From assembly GCF_029910215.1 (NCBI RefSeq), contig NZ_CP110397.1, positions 434,001 to 498,000 of the forward strand: 64,000 nucleotides of DNA. The letters are read 5' to 3'. The position numbers and the translations under genes are program-made. Under the pieces are notes generated by a model, which ran no database searches, was not told the DNA's origin, and worked only from the letters and a program-made list of their open reading frames with translations. This document shows positions 18,059 to 25,485 of this stretch, one piece after another. Every line of letters begins with the position of its first letter. The stretch's first letter is position 1. This DNA is from Paraburkholderia sp. D15 (GTDB taxonomy: Bacteria > Pseudomonadota > Gammaproteobacteria > Burkholderiales > Burkholderiaceae).

Positions 18059-18766
18059 ACAGACTCTCCTTGCTCTAGCAGCATGCGGCGCCAGACGGCC
18101 GCTCCGTCGTCAATTTGACAGGTTTGAGGGCAGCAAAAGATGTGCCTCGGCCGCACAATTTGAAGTGGTGTCAGACCGGTACCGCAAAATTTCCGACATC
18201 TTTGGTTCGGCGCAACTGCAACCCCTGCAGGTCATCGCCGGGACCGCGATCAGCGGCGCGCGGTTCGACGGTCGGGTTCAATCCGATGTCCCAATAGGAT
18301 CAAGCGTTGAATGGGCGTCGTCCGTACCGTGGTCGCAAGCGTCGACACGCTTCGTACCGCCGCCGCTGTTTTGACGAACCGATTGCACCGGGGCGCCGGT
18401 GATACCGACTGTTTGCGTCGCAACCTGCTGCGGCCCGTCGCCAGATTTAAGGAAGCCGCTCGTTCTGCGCTACTCGATGTTGAAACGGCGCGACGCGCCA
18501 CATTTCAGCGCGCCTACCGACGTTCACTGGTGCCTTCGAGTGAAACAAGCAAGGAGGGGCCGCAGCGCTGTCGACTTCCTTCGCAAGGCGCCGCGCCGAT
18601 GCCGTCGGACCTGCGCATGCGACAGCCAACCCGGCTACCCCGCAAACGCGAGGAGGACCGCTTAGCTTTTTCCGAGCTTTCCCCGTCTCGCCTTGCATCC
18701 AGCCCGATCGACGGCTATCCTGACGGCATCAACCTCTGAATAAGATGCTTTTTGGTCCGAAAAAGA
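18059..18766. other. Intergenic region upstream of the integrase, no gene seen
   Basis: About 700 bases at the junction between stress cargo and the integrase-led region. Plus-strand frames (18311-18739, 18399-18665) are Arg/Ser-rich and look noncoding. No tRNA, direct repeat or attachment site could be recognised. Confidence 0.4.
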
Positions 18767-19426
18767 ATGGCTAAAACCCCCTACATTGAGGATGCCCGCC
18801 TAAAGCACTTGCTGAAAGTCTCGGCAATTTCGGGCGAGAGCCGTGAGCGCAACGTCGCGTTGCTGATGGTCATATACGGCACAGGCATGATGCTCACTGA
18901 AGTTGCACGCCTGCCGGTTTCGGCATACCTCAAGGGCGATGGCTCTTTGCTTGAGAAGTCCAGTATCCCCGCAGAAATCGCTTACAACGGCAAGGAGCGT
19001 CCGCTGTGGTGGTCCAATACCAAGGTGGTCAATGCAATCGACAAGTACCTCACGTACCGCATCGAGAGCGGGCACGGCCTCACGACGCGCAAGGCTGCGT
19101 ATCGCGGACTTGATCCAGAGTCCCCGCTGTTTCTCACGGGCGACGGCCAACCGTACCGCTTGATGGCGAGAACGACCGCTACCGGGGCCGTCAGTTACTC
19201 GTGTGACTCCTTGAGTCAACTGTTCCGCAAGCTGCACTCTCAAGCTGGCATAGAGGGAGCAAGCGCAATGTCAGGACGCCGAACTTTTGCTGTGCGTTTG
19301 CATCGACTCGGATTCGATCTTCGCCACATAAACGAGCTACTTGGACACGAAACACTGACGGCAACGAAGCGATTGATCGACGCCGATCCGGTTCGACTAG
19401 GAGCGATTGTCGCGGGGGTAATTTGA
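18767..19426 (+). CDS. Tyrosine-recombinase-like protein, no obvious nucleophile
   Basis: 219 residues from ATG 18767. It follows the phage-integrase fold (VALLMVIYGTGMMLTEVARL, then SYSCDSLSQLFRKL, GRRTFAVRLHRLGFDLRHINELLGHETL). The first catalytic Arg is not obvious in TGMMLTEVARL, and the C-terminal segment TATKRLIDADPVRL has no Tyr where the nucleophile is expected. It lacks the N-terminal core-binding domain. It may be a divergent family, a regulator, or inactive. It marks the left edge of the small-gene region. Confidence 0.75.
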   Translation: MAKTPYIEDARLKHLLKVSAISGESRERNVALLMVIYGTGMMLTEVARLPVSAYLKGDGSLLEKSSIPAEIAYNGKERPLWWSNTKVVNAIDKYLTYRIESGHGLTTRKAAYRGLDPESPLFLTGDGQPYRLMARTTATGAVSYSCDSLSQLFRKLHSQAGIEGASAMSGRRTFAVRLHRLGFDLRHINELLGHETLTATKRLIDADPVRLGAIVAGVI

Positions 19427-19542
19427 AGGACGCAGGCAATGTGCGATTGCAGCAAATATGCGCTGCCGCGGCGACCGCTCAGCTGCCGGTCGATCAGCCG
19501 TAATACCTCGTCAATCCTTGGATCTCAGTCGTAGTGTTGAAA

Positions 19543-19606
19543 ATGCTACGACGCAGCAAACGTGGCCGTGCCATGAAGCCCGCGCGACGTAGCATTGCGC
19601 TACAAT
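19543..19606 (+). promoter_or_regulatory. Promoter/operator of the toxin-antitoxin pair
   Basis: Two dyads lie just upstream of the antitoxin start: ATGCTACG (19543-19550) with CGTAGCAT (19588-19595), and GTAGC-ATTGC-GCTAC (19589-19603). A -10-like TACAAT follows at 19601. CopG/ParD antitoxins bind such palindromes to repress their own operon. Confidence 0.5.
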
Positions 19607-19639
19607 AGTAGTTATTGAAACGTAATAGCGAGGTGTGCG

Positions 19640-19915
19640 ATGGCGGAAGCGTTGAAGACGGTGACGGCTCAACTGCCGGTGAATCTTGTGGCCCGCATGG
19701 ACGACTTGGCGACGAAGCTGGACCGCTCGAAGCAATGGATCGTGCGCAAGGCGGTGGTGGCTTATCTCGCCCGAGCGGAGCGTGAGCGCCAGATGATTCA
19801 AGAAGGCCTGGACGACGTGACTGCGGGCAGGCTGCTCTCGATGGACGCGATGGAGCGCTGGGCCGACAGCCTGGGCACCGATCATGAGCTTCCCTTGCCG
19901 AAGGTTGGTGAGTGA
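19640..19915 (+). CDS. CopG/ParD-type ribbon-helix-helix antitoxin
   Basis: 91 residues. The N-terminal VTAQLPVNLVARMDDLATKL, then DRSKQWIVRKAVVAYLARAE is a ribbon-helix-helix fold; the C-terminal tail would neutralise the toxin. The stop overlaps the toxin start by one base. It would bind and inhibit the ParE-type toxin and repress the operon through the upstream palindromes. Confidence 0.85.
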   Translation: MAEALKTVTAQLPVNLVARMDDLATKLDRSKQWIVRKAVVAYLARAERERQMIQEGLDDVTAGRLLSMDAMERWADSLGTDHELPLPKVGE

Positions 19916-20238
19916 TGGCCGTCCCGGTCGTGTTCACCAGCAAGGCCGCGTCGGACCTGCTGACCATCTACGAGTTTGAAAAGATGCTCAACGGAGCGAC
20001 CAAGGCTCGCGAGACTGTGAAGGCGCTGAATGGCGAGGCCAAATCCCTGGGTGTCCAACTGCGCCACCGCATCGGGGAGGAACTGGACGGTTGGGAGGGG
20101 CCACCGGCCCGAGAGGTTCACAAGGACGTGTGCCTCCACGGGGACTATGAGATCCACTACGAGATCATCCCGGCCTACGAGCCGAGTCCGTCGAGCATCG
20201 CAATCCTTCGGGTGTGGGATACGCGGCAGGACCGCTGA
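19915..20238 (+). CDS. RelE/ParE family toxin
   Basis: 107 residues. VFTSKAASDLLTIYEFEK at the start, REVHKDVCLHGDYEIHYEII in the middle and ILRVWDTRQDR at the end are the usual RelE/ParE beta-sheet and C-terminal arginine motif. Homologues poison gyrase or cleave mRNA; which applies here cannot be told. Start-stop overlap with the antitoxin shows co-translation. Confidence 0.83.
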   Translation: MAVPVVFTSKAASDLLTIYEFEKMLNGATKARETVKALNGEAKSLGVQLRHRIGEELDGWEGPPAREVHKDVCLHGDYEIHYEIIPAYEPSPSSIAILRVWDTRQDR

Positions 20239-20300
20239 ACAAAGGGCCGACAACCGTGAATCTCACAGGCCGCGCAAGCGGCCTTTCCACAGGCGAAACA

Positions 20301-20555
20301 ATGACTGAACAGAAGCGTGGCCGAGGACGGCCAGCGACATTAACACCGGAGCGACGCCAGGAGCAGCTTAGGAGCGGCACAGAGGCGCACCGTGAGCGTA
20401 TGGCGAGTGCCGGCAAGGTTCGGCTCGACGCAACCGTTGACGCCCGCTCAAAAGCCTTTCTGGAGTCATACCGCGAGACGCACGGCTTGCGCAATCTAGG
20501 CGCAGCGCTCGATGCAGTGCTTTCTGAATTAATGTTGACCGGTAAGCATAAATAA
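20301..20555 (+). CDS. Small DNA-binding protein, AT-hook plus RHH-like
   Basis: 84 residues from ATG 20301. The N-terminus holds a basic GRGRPATLTPERRQEQ segment like an AT-hook, and the C-terminal half (VRLDATVDARSKAFLESYRE, GLRNLGAALDAVLSELM) looks like a ribbon-helix-helix domain. A nucleic-acid-binding regulator is a reasonable inference; the target is unknown. First member of the small-gene run. Confidence 0.6.
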   Translation: MTEQKRGRGRPATLTPERRQEQLRSGTEAHRERMASAGKVRLDATVDARSKAFLESYRETHGLRNLGAALDAVLSELMLTGKHK

Positions 20556-20610
20556 CCTATACTGCCTTCATGGTCGGCGCACGTGTGCCGATAACCCAAG
20601 GGGAGTCACG

Positions 20611-20841
20611 ATGCAAACGCGATATTTCGGAGAGACGAAGGCGCTTGGCTTCGACGGGAAGTGGTATCCCGACGACGAAGAACTGCACAACGCCATCGTG
20701 CAAGCGGAATGGGCCAAAGGGATTCTCGCCGGTCCTGACACGGTTTGGCCCAATGGTCGCCACTCGCACGACGCGGCCAGCGCCGTACTCGATGAATCGC
20801 TGGACACGCTCTGCGCCCGCGAATTCTTCTTCGCTCACTGA
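20611..20841 (+). CDS. Small hypothetical protein
   Basis: 76 residues from ATG 20611, preceded by AAGGGGAG. Acidic and aromatic-rich (WYPDDEELHNAIVQAEWAKG), ending CAREFFFAH. No known family recognised. Part of the same-strand small-gene run. Confidence 0.6.
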   Translation: MQTRYFGETKALGFDGKWYPDDEELHNAIVQAEWAKGILAGPDTVWPNGRHSHDAASAVLDESLDTLCAREFFFAH

Positions 20842-20892
20842 CGACACAACGCCCGCCACGGCGGGCACCGGAAAACAGGCAAGGGGCAGAAC

Positions 20893-21354
20893 GTGGGGAC
20901 TTTTTTCATCGGTGCATTCGTTGGCTTGCTGGCCGGGATACTCCTGATTGGATTTGTGTTCGTTCGCCGAATGCTGCAACTCGAACAGGGCGATCCCTTT
21001 CGTTCGAATGACCCTGTTCGCGACCGGGAACTGAGTCGTCTGCAAGGCTGTGTTCACCGACACATCTACCTGCACATCAAGCATCGAACCCCTGACGCTG
21101 ACCCTCCTGCAACCCGTGGCGTGGACGCCCTTCGATGGCTCTACCTTCGGGATGGCGTTATCTTTTTCGAAGATGGTGTAGCCACCGTACCGTCTGGTGA
21201 GCAGGTTAACTTTGGGGCGGTCGTCGCGCGACTGATTCCTACGCGTGACGACCGCCGGCGCATTGGTGAGCATGGAGTGCAGGAATCGGCCCAGGCCGTT
21301 GTCGCCGCCGAACTCGCGGCATCTATTGTGGATCGGGCGCGTCGCGCCCAATAA
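20893..21354 (+). CDS. Small membrane-anchored hypothetical protein
   Basis: 153 residues from GTG 20893 with AAGGGGC upstream. One N-terminal transmembrane helix (FFIGAFVGLLAGILLIGFVF) followed by a soluble domain of about 120 residues (GVDALRWLYLRDGVIFFEDG) and an Ala/Arg-rich tail. No family recognised. Confidence 0.6.
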   Translation: MGTFFIGAFVGLLAGILLIGFVFVRRMLQLEQGDPFRSNDPVRDRELSRLQGCVHRHIYLHIKHRTPDADPPATRGVDALRWLYLRDGVIFFEDGVATVPSGEQVNFGAVVARLIPTRDDRRRIGEHGVQESAQAVVAAELAASIVDRARRAQ

Positions 21355-21368
21355 GTCGGAAAACAGAC

Positions 21369-21635
21369 ATGCAGACCAACGCATCTATGGACTTGATTGA
21401 TTTTGTGGAGCAGACAGAGCGCGAATGTGCCGCTTCGATCGCCAGAATTGAGCGTGTCTCTCAGCGCACTAGCAGGCGGATCGCTTACGGCTACCGCAAG
21501 TTGTTTCCGCTGTCCATGCTCACGCTGGCCTTTGTCGGTATAGATGAGTACAAGCGTCGGACTGATCGCTATGGGCGGTTCACGCGGCTGGCACTCGCCG
21601 CGCAACGGCGCATCGGGTCGGAACAAAACACGTAG
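21369..21635 (+). CDS. Small hypothetical protein
   Basis: 88 residues, preceded by the CGGAAAACAG module. An N-terminal amphipathic helix (LIDFVEQTERECAASIARIE) leads to a basic, weakly hydrophobic C-terminal half (LFPLSMLTLAFVGIDEYKRR). No recognised domain. Its TAG stop is part of the module preceding the next gene. Confidence 0.55.
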   Translation: MQTNASMDLIDFVEQTERECAASIARIERVSQRTSRRIAYGYRKLFPLSMLTLAFVGIDEYKRRTDRYGRFTRLALAAQRRIGSEQNT

Positions 21636-21645
21636 GAAAACGCCC

Positions 21646-22080
21646 GTGGGCCGAGTTCGGAGGGATGTTGTCGATTGGAGCGCATTGCCCTGTCTCGATC
21701 CGCTCTACTACAACGAGCGCAGGGAAATGATTAGTCATAAACTCGCGCCGATGGATCAATCGTCTGACGGCGTGTTCTGGTGTGGAGTTTGTGGCGGTCA
21801 TCCGACCGATCCGATTCACCAGCCGGGATACCAACCAGATCAGGAAAACGCTCGCGCTCGATGCGCCGGCTACACAGGAAAATCACGGGAGCGAGAGATG
21901 TTTGGTTGTTGCGGGTGTGAACAAGAGAAGTTCAGGAACGAGGATGGAGCCGTTGATCCGAGGCGGCTCGATGTCGTCACAGCCGGTCTGCGAGTAGCCG
22001 GATGGACAGAAGCGCAGGTAGCCAAAGTAGTTGCATGCAATTGCCCCTGCCATAGTGACGGCAGTGTGTGCCTTTGTTGA
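21646..22080 (+). CDS. Cys-rich hypothetical protein
   Basis: 144 residues from GTG 21646, which follows AGGAAAACG. Three cysteine clusters (FWCGVCGGH, MFGCCGCEQEKF and the ending CNCPCHSDGSVCLC) suggest zinc binding. Part of its coding sequence (21842-21882) is nearly the same as the intergenic stretch at 22957-22999, so the middle may have arisen by read-through of a former gene boundary. A shorter product from ATG 21898 with a GGAGCGAGAG site is also possible. Confidence 0.5.
   Translation: MGRVRRDVVDWSALPCLDPLYYNERREMISHKLAPMDQSSDGVFWCGVCGGHPTDPIHQPGYQPDQENARARCAGYTGKSREREMFGCCGCEQEKFRNEDGAVDPRRLDVVTAGLRVAGWTEAQVAKVVACNCPCHSDGSVCLC
21842..21882 (+). repeat. Imperfect direct repeat, copy 1
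   Basis: This segment, starting AGGAAAACGCTCGCGCTCGA, is about 85 percent identical to 22957-22999. Here it lies inside an open frame; in copy 2 it is intergenic and ends at a start codon. Confidence 0.7.
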
Positions 22081-22107
22081 TAGGAAAACGGGCGGCACGG
22101 GAGCGAC

Positions 22108-22308
22108 ATGGCGAGCTACAAGGACATACAGACGTTCGTGAAGCAACGGCATGGGATCGTCGCGCAAACTTGCTGGATTGCGCACGTCAAGGAACTGAAC
22201 GGACTGCCGTTGCGCGGCACGCGAACGATTGAGCGTGTGAAACCTTGCCCACCTCAGTGGCGCGCAGCAATCGAGGAAGCCATGCGTCACTACGGCTGGC
22301 TTCACTGA
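22108..22308 (+). CDS. Conserved small protein of plasmid/phage type
   Basis: 66 residues with GGGAGCGAC before the ATG. The pattern MASYKDIQTFVKQRHGI, TCWIAHVKELNGLPLR and CPPQWRAAIEEAMRHYGWL matches a widespread family of roughly 65-residue proteins with a Y-K-x-I-Q...K-x-C-W-I-A core, found in plasmids and phages. The biochemical role is not known. Confidence 0.6.
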   Translation: MASYKDIQTFVKQRHGIVAQTCWIAHVKELNGLPLRGTRTIERVKPCPPQWRAAIEEAMRHYGWLH

Positions 22309-22333
22309 CAACGGAAAACGTAGAAAGCACACC

Positions 22334-22480
22334 ATGAACCACATTCGCCATCAACACGCGAGCCTCCTAGACCTCATCGCTGACTCAATCGGGCTGCCCG
22401 AGAGAGGGCTGATCCGCCTCGCGCTTTCCACGTTGGCGTTCGGCGTGGCTTTTTATGCGATCCGTCACCTCGTCGGCTGA
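22334..22480 (+). CDS. Micro membrane protein
   Basis: 48 residues, too short for standard cut-offs. A GGAAAACG module lies 21 bases upstream. The C-terminal half is one transmembrane helix (LIRLALSTLAFGVAFYAI) ending RHLVG. The reading frame, hydrophobic pattern and position in the run support a real gene; function unknown. Confidence 0.5.
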   Translation: MNHIRHQHASLLDLIADSIGLPERGLIRLALSTLAFGVAFYAIRHLVG

Positions 22481-22505
22481 CGAACACCGCGATGACGAGA
22501 TTCTG

Positions 22506-22880
22506 ATGACGAACAACAGCACTGATAGCTCGGCTGAACCAACGATCGATCGCAGCACTTTTACCGAGGCGCAGTGGGAGGCGTTGTCGCTCTACGTCGA
22601 GGCACGTAAGCGTCAACGCGGCTTCTACCGTACAGCGCTTCCAGCGCTCGGGTTGGTAGTCCTCGCATGGGGCGTCACGCATGTGCTTCAGTCTGGACCG
22701 AGCAGGTCTGCATTTGTGCCGGAGTGGCTACAGACGACGGTCACGGCAGCCGCCGTCACCGCGGGGCTATTTGGTGTCGGGTTATTTCGCTGGGCTGTTC
22801 GGCAGTCTCGTGCACACCTCAAAGCCAGTGGTGTGTCGACCGAGTGGATAGCGGGCTTGGACCGATGGCCGTTGAAATAG
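22506..22880 (+). CDS. Small two-helix membrane protein
   Basis: 124 residues from ATG 22506. A charged N-terminus (STFTEAQWEALSLYVEARKR) precedes two hydrophobic segments (ALPALGLVVLAWGVTHVL and TAAAVTAGLFGVGLFRWAV). Its end overlaps the start of the 28-residue gene at 22865 by 16 bases. No family recognised. Confidence 0.55.
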   Translation: MTNNSTDSSAEPTIDRSTFTEAQWEALSLYVEARKRQRGFYRTALPALGLVVLAWGVTHVLQSGPSRSAFVPEWLQTTVTAAAVTAGLFGVGLFRWAVRQSRAHLKASGVSTEWIAGLDRWPLK

Positions 22881-22951
22881 ACAAGGCGCTCCTGCGCCTC
22901 TGCGGCGGCATGCAGCCACTTCCGAGCCGGAAAAATCAATCAGAGCACTAA
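22865..22951 (+). CDS. Micropeptide, paralogue of the 29543 peptide
   Basis: 28 residues: MAVEIDKALLRLCGG followed by a short basic tail. The first 14 residues are almost the same as MAIEVEKALLRFCGS at 29543, and conservation at DNA level keeps the frame through synonymous and conservative changes. That pattern argues that the peptide itself is selected. Confidence 0.45.
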   Translation: MAVEIDKALLRLCGGMQPLPSRKNQSEH

Positions 22952-22956
22952 CAGAT

Positions 22957-22999
22957 CGGAAAACACTCGCGCTCGATGCGAGGGCTACACGGAGAAAAT
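22957..22999 (+). repeat. Imperfect direct repeat, copy 2
   Basis: Matches 21842-21882 in order and spacing (CGGAAAAC, CTCGCGCTCGATGCG, GGCTACAC, GGAGAAAAT). Here it fills the space between a stop codon and ATG 23000, suggesting it is a duplicated leader. Confidence 0.7.
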
Positions 23000-23219
23000 A
23001 TGGCAACAATTCTCAAGCAGGCGAAGCGCGCATCACAGGCCAGCAATCGTCGCTGCGCTGCACGCACGCGACTTCGCATCCCGCTGTCGATGCAGCGGGA
23101 CGCTTTACCGGGCGACGAGGCGCTGAAGGAGTTCGCCGCGCACGCACGGCGCTATCGCCCCCATTGTCGTGGAAGTGACGCAGGACTTGAGCGCGCTACA
23201 AGCGCACTCCGGCAGGTAA
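23000..23219 (+). pseudogene. Small basic protein, probable one-base frameshift
   Basis: From ATG 23000 the frame reads QAKRASQASNRRCAARTRL, then ALKEFAAHARRYR. At a run of five C (23158-23162) the sensible frame changes to IVVEVTQDLSALQAHSGR, ending at TAA 23217, which sits directly before the GGAAAAC module as with other genes of the run. Without the shift, the frame runs on over the next gene to 23254. Removing one C restores a clean gene of about 72 residues, so a real indel or a sequencing error in the homopolymer is likely. Confidence 0.55.
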
Positions 23220-23234
23220 GCGAGGAAAACGTAC

Positions 23235-23450
23235 ATGAAGAACAGTCTCATTAAATTCCTGGATCAAGTGCATGAGGTCCGTGTACGCCTGCTTGTGAGC
23301 TTGGTGGGTGCTGGCCTGCTCTGCGGCGTGCCAGTGGGGCCAGTGGTGCATTGGCTGCTTGCTGTCTTCATTGCTTTGACCGCCTTGGCCCTCAGCGTAA
23401 GCCAGACGTACCGTCTGCATGCCGGTATGTATTCGCACTCGGACCGGTAG
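23235..23450 (+). CDS. Small two-helix membrane protein
   Basis: 71 residues, start preceded by GAGGAAAACGTAC. Two transmembrane segments (VRLLVSLVGAGLLCGVPV and VVHWLLAVFIALTALALSV) with short charged ends. Shape resembles holins or small toxin-like membrane proteins, but no family is recognised. Confidence 0.55.
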   Translation: MKNSLIKFLDQVHEVRVRLLVSLVGAGLLCGVPVGPVVHWLLAVFIALTALALSVSQTYRLHAGMYSHSDR

Positions 23451-23460
23451 GAAAACGACC

Positions 23461-23748
23461 ATGCTTCTGGTGCACGAATCCGACGATGCTGCGCGCGAAT
23501 CCGCGAGAGCGTTGCGTGCGCTAGGCGCGCCAGCCCGGCGCCTGCTCGCCCAATGTGTTGAGTATCAGCAGGTCTCGCGAGCGCAGCTGTCGCGCGCAGC
23601 ATGGGCTTTGGAACACGCGGGCTTTGTGCGGATTGAGGGGCCAGTGTACGAGGGTACAGAGCCGTATCTTCTCTGTCCGACACTAGCTGGCGAAGAGGCG
23701 TTAGACATGTTGGAAGTTGACGACGAACCGTCACTTCAAGCTAGCTAA
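23461..23748 (+). CDS. Winged-helix-like small protein
   Basis: 95 residues; ATG directly behind TAGGAAAACGACC. Helical pattern RALGAPARRLLAQCVEYQQVSR, then AAWALEHAGFVRIEGPVYEG, then LLCPTLAGEEALDML fits a winged helix-turn-helix fold, suggesting DNA binding. That is inferred from pattern only. Confidence 0.5.
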   Translation: MLLVHESDDAARESARALRALGAPARRLLAQCVEYQQVSRAQLSRAAWALEHAGFVRIEGPVYEGTEPYLLCPTLAGEEALDMLEVDDEPSLQAS

Positions 23749-23768
23749 TAAATCAACGGAAAACCGAA

Positions 23769-24065
23769 ATGCAATACCTACCGGAACAAACCATCGACGC
23801 CGAGCGCGAGCGTTGGGCATCGAACTTTACGGTCGCCATGCGAAGCCTGCGGAAGCGCGGATTCACTGTCGTTCAAGACCCTCTCGCGTCCCAACAGAGC
23901 AACGACCTTCAATTGCGTCAGTCGCATGACGCGGCATGCGTGCTGCTTGGCTTGCCGGCGACGCCTGAGAACGTTGGGCATCAGGTCGTGCAAGCCCTTG
24001 GCCGTGAACTGCTGGAGAACGGTGCGATGGCTCTTCAGCAACTGAATGCGCGCGGTCATATCTAA
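23769..24065 (+). CDS. Hypothetical protein
   Basis: 98 residues; CGGAAAACCGAA precedes the ATG. Soluble and helical (AERERWASNFTVAMRSLRKR, then GHQVVQALGRELLENGAMAL). No recognised domain. A 14-codon frame starts at 24080 right after the next GGAAAAC copy, perhaps a truncated follower. Confidence 0.55.
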   Translation: MQYLPEQTIDAERERWASNFTVAMRSLRKRGFTVVQDPLASQQSNDLQLRQSHDAACVLLGLPATPENVGHQVVQALGRELLENGAMALQQLNARGHI

Positions 24066-24148
24066 CGGGTCGGAAAACAATGACAAATTGGACTAAAGTG
24101 GACCGCCCTCCCTGCCGTTATTAGCCAGTGTTTCCCCATGCTATTCTT

Positions 24149-24164
24149 GGTGCACATGTACACC
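24149..24164 (+). promoter_or_regulatory. Palindromic operator upstream of the small regulator
   Basis: GGTGCACATGTACACC is a near-perfect palindrome 14 bases before ATG 24179. The same core, GTGCACATGTGCAC, recurs directly after the gene at 24414. Confidence 0.6.
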
Positions 24165-24178
24165 ATTTTCCAAAGGCT

Positions 24179-24409
24179 ATGAACGAGGTTACTGACAACG
24201 GCGTTGCTTTGCGTTCTCTCATCGAACAGGCAGGCGTTACACAGGCTGATGCGCTCGCCGCGCTGAACAAAGGGCAAGCCTTCCCAATCGCGATGTCGAC
24301 GTGGAAGGCGTACCTCGCTGCCCCTGGCAGCGTGCGCCGTCGGGCGTGCCCCGATAACGTTCTGGCTCACGCCAGAAAGACTATCGGCAAGGCCTTCAGA
24401 GCGAATTGA
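24179..24409 (+). CDS. Small helix-turn-helix regulator
   Basis: 76 residues from ATG 24179. The pattern ALRSLIEQAGVTQADALAAL, then FPIAMSTWKAYLAAPGS fits a Cro/XRE-like helix-turn-helix: Q-A-D-A as helix 2, MSTWKAYL as recognition helix. Palindromes with the same GTGCACATGT core lie on both sides, so autoregulation and control of the downstream gene are likely. It breaks the GGAAAAC pattern and may be a separate insertion. Confidence 0.6.
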   Translation: MNEVTDNGVALRSLIEQAGVTQADALAALNKGQAFPIAMSTWKAYLAAPGSVRRRACPDNVLAHARKTIGKAFRAN

Positions 24410-24413
24410 CGTG

Positions 24414-24427
24414 GTGCACATGTGCAC
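24414..24427 (+). promoter_or_regulatory. Perfect 14-base palindrome, second operator
   Basis: GTGCACATGTGCAC lies five bases after the regulator stop codon, upstream of the membrane-protein gene at 24570. Together with 24149-24164 it forms a two-site arrangement. Confidence 0.6.
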
Positions 24428-24569
24428 TTACAATTTAGGCAGACTGCTTCGCTCGACTCGCTTTCGGGGTCAGAGAAGCGCGTATATCGGGACAGAGCGG
24501 CGACACTCATCCGTTTGCGGTGATGACTTGCCGAGGCAAGAAGAGGCGCTTGGCTCCTGCGGCCGCTAA

Positions 24570-25079
24570 ATGATGATGAAAATGAGATTGAAAATGAACG
24601 ACGAAGATCTTCAGCGTGAAAAAAAGCGACTCGGCCAGAGTCGTGAGTCTTGGAGCGTGAGCTCGCCCTCGCCGGAGCTCCAAAAACCAATGGCTTTTGA
24701 GGCTTACGCCGCTGGGGAGCAAAAACGTCCGGCGTCGCAAGGAAACCGCGAATCGAACGATGTCGTCGTGTTGCGGCAGCGCGGGATTTTAAGCGTTTGG
24801 CTCTGGTGTATCCTGGCTGGCGTATTTGCGGGCGCCGCGGTTATCGGCGCCGATTTTGGGCGAGGTGTCTCTCCGTGGAGCAATCTGCAGGCAGTTAAGG
24901 AGTACGCGATTGCGCCCGTTCTCCTTTTGCTTCTGATTTACCTGGAGCGAGAAACTGGCGGCAATCCCCTGCGCCTCGTCGGCAAGATCATTTTTCCGAT
25001 CGTGGTCGCGATGGCATTTGGCTGGTGCGCAGTCGCTTTGGGGATCGCGCAGCGGTTAGCGCACTTGGTCAGTGCATGA
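24570..25079 (+). CDS. Membrane protein, hypothetical
   Basis: 169 residues (or 161 from the Met at 24594). A charged N-terminal region (DEDLQREKKRLGQSRESW) of about 70 residues is followed by three predicted membrane helices (WLWCILAGVFAGAAVIG, IAPVLLLLLIYLE, IIFPIVVAMAFGWCAVALG). No family recognised. It lies downstream of the palindrome at 24414. Confidence 0.55.
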   Translation: MMMKMRLKMNDEDLQREKKRLGQSRESWSVSSPSPELQKPMAFEAYAAGEQKRPASQGNRESNDVVVLRQRGILSVWLWCILAGVFAGAAVIGADFGRGVSPWSNLQAVKEYAIAPVLLLLLIYLERETGGNPLRLVGKIIFPIVVAMAFGWCAVALGIAQRLAHLVSA

Positions 25080-25292
25080 ACGGTAGCAAGCCTGCGTAGC
25101 GCGATCAGAGGGCTACGCAAGCATAGACTTGCCCAGGAACGTAGCGAACCGATGTGACGCATCCGGATCAACGACGCTGGGCGTCTTGGCAGAGCGCGAC
25201 GGGTTGATGTAGCAGGATAGGTTGAAGCGTTTCTAGCGCTCGTGCGATCGGCATCGAGAAAGTGCGTGACGAAGAAAGCAATCTATCAGTAA
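25080..25292. other. No intact gene
   Basis: Between the membrane protein and the coding remnant at 25293. One plus frame (about 25215-25290) reads sensibly (ARAIGIEKVRDEESNLSVKA) and could be the 5' part of that remnant in another frame, but no start codon or ribosome-binding site is present. Confidence 0.35.
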
Positions 25293-25469
25293 AGGCGACT
25301 CCTCGAGTTAATCGACGCCACTGGCCGCGAGGACCGCGTCTACCTGGTCGCTCCAGCGAATCAACGCGATGCTGAAACATGTAGAGGGCTCGGACCGTTG
25401 ACTGTTAGGAATCACGTCGCCATTCTCACTGCCGTCGGTCAGCGGTACATCATTCAGTTGAATACCTAA
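25293..25469 (+). pseudogene. Coding remnant ending at a GGAAAA module
   Basis: 58 codons without an ATG, GTG or TTG start read as coherent protein (LLELIDATGREDRVYLVAPA, then VRNHVAILTAVGQRYIIQL), ending at TAA 25467 immediately before a GGAAAATGAA module, as intact neighbours do. It looks like the 3' part of a small gene whose 5' part lies in another frame just upstream. Confidence 0.35.
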
Positions 25470-25485
25470 CGCGGCGGAAAATGAA

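Noticed and set aside
24080..24124. 14-codon frame after a GGAAAAC module
   Set aside because: Too short to support as a gene, although position is right for a truncated member of the run.
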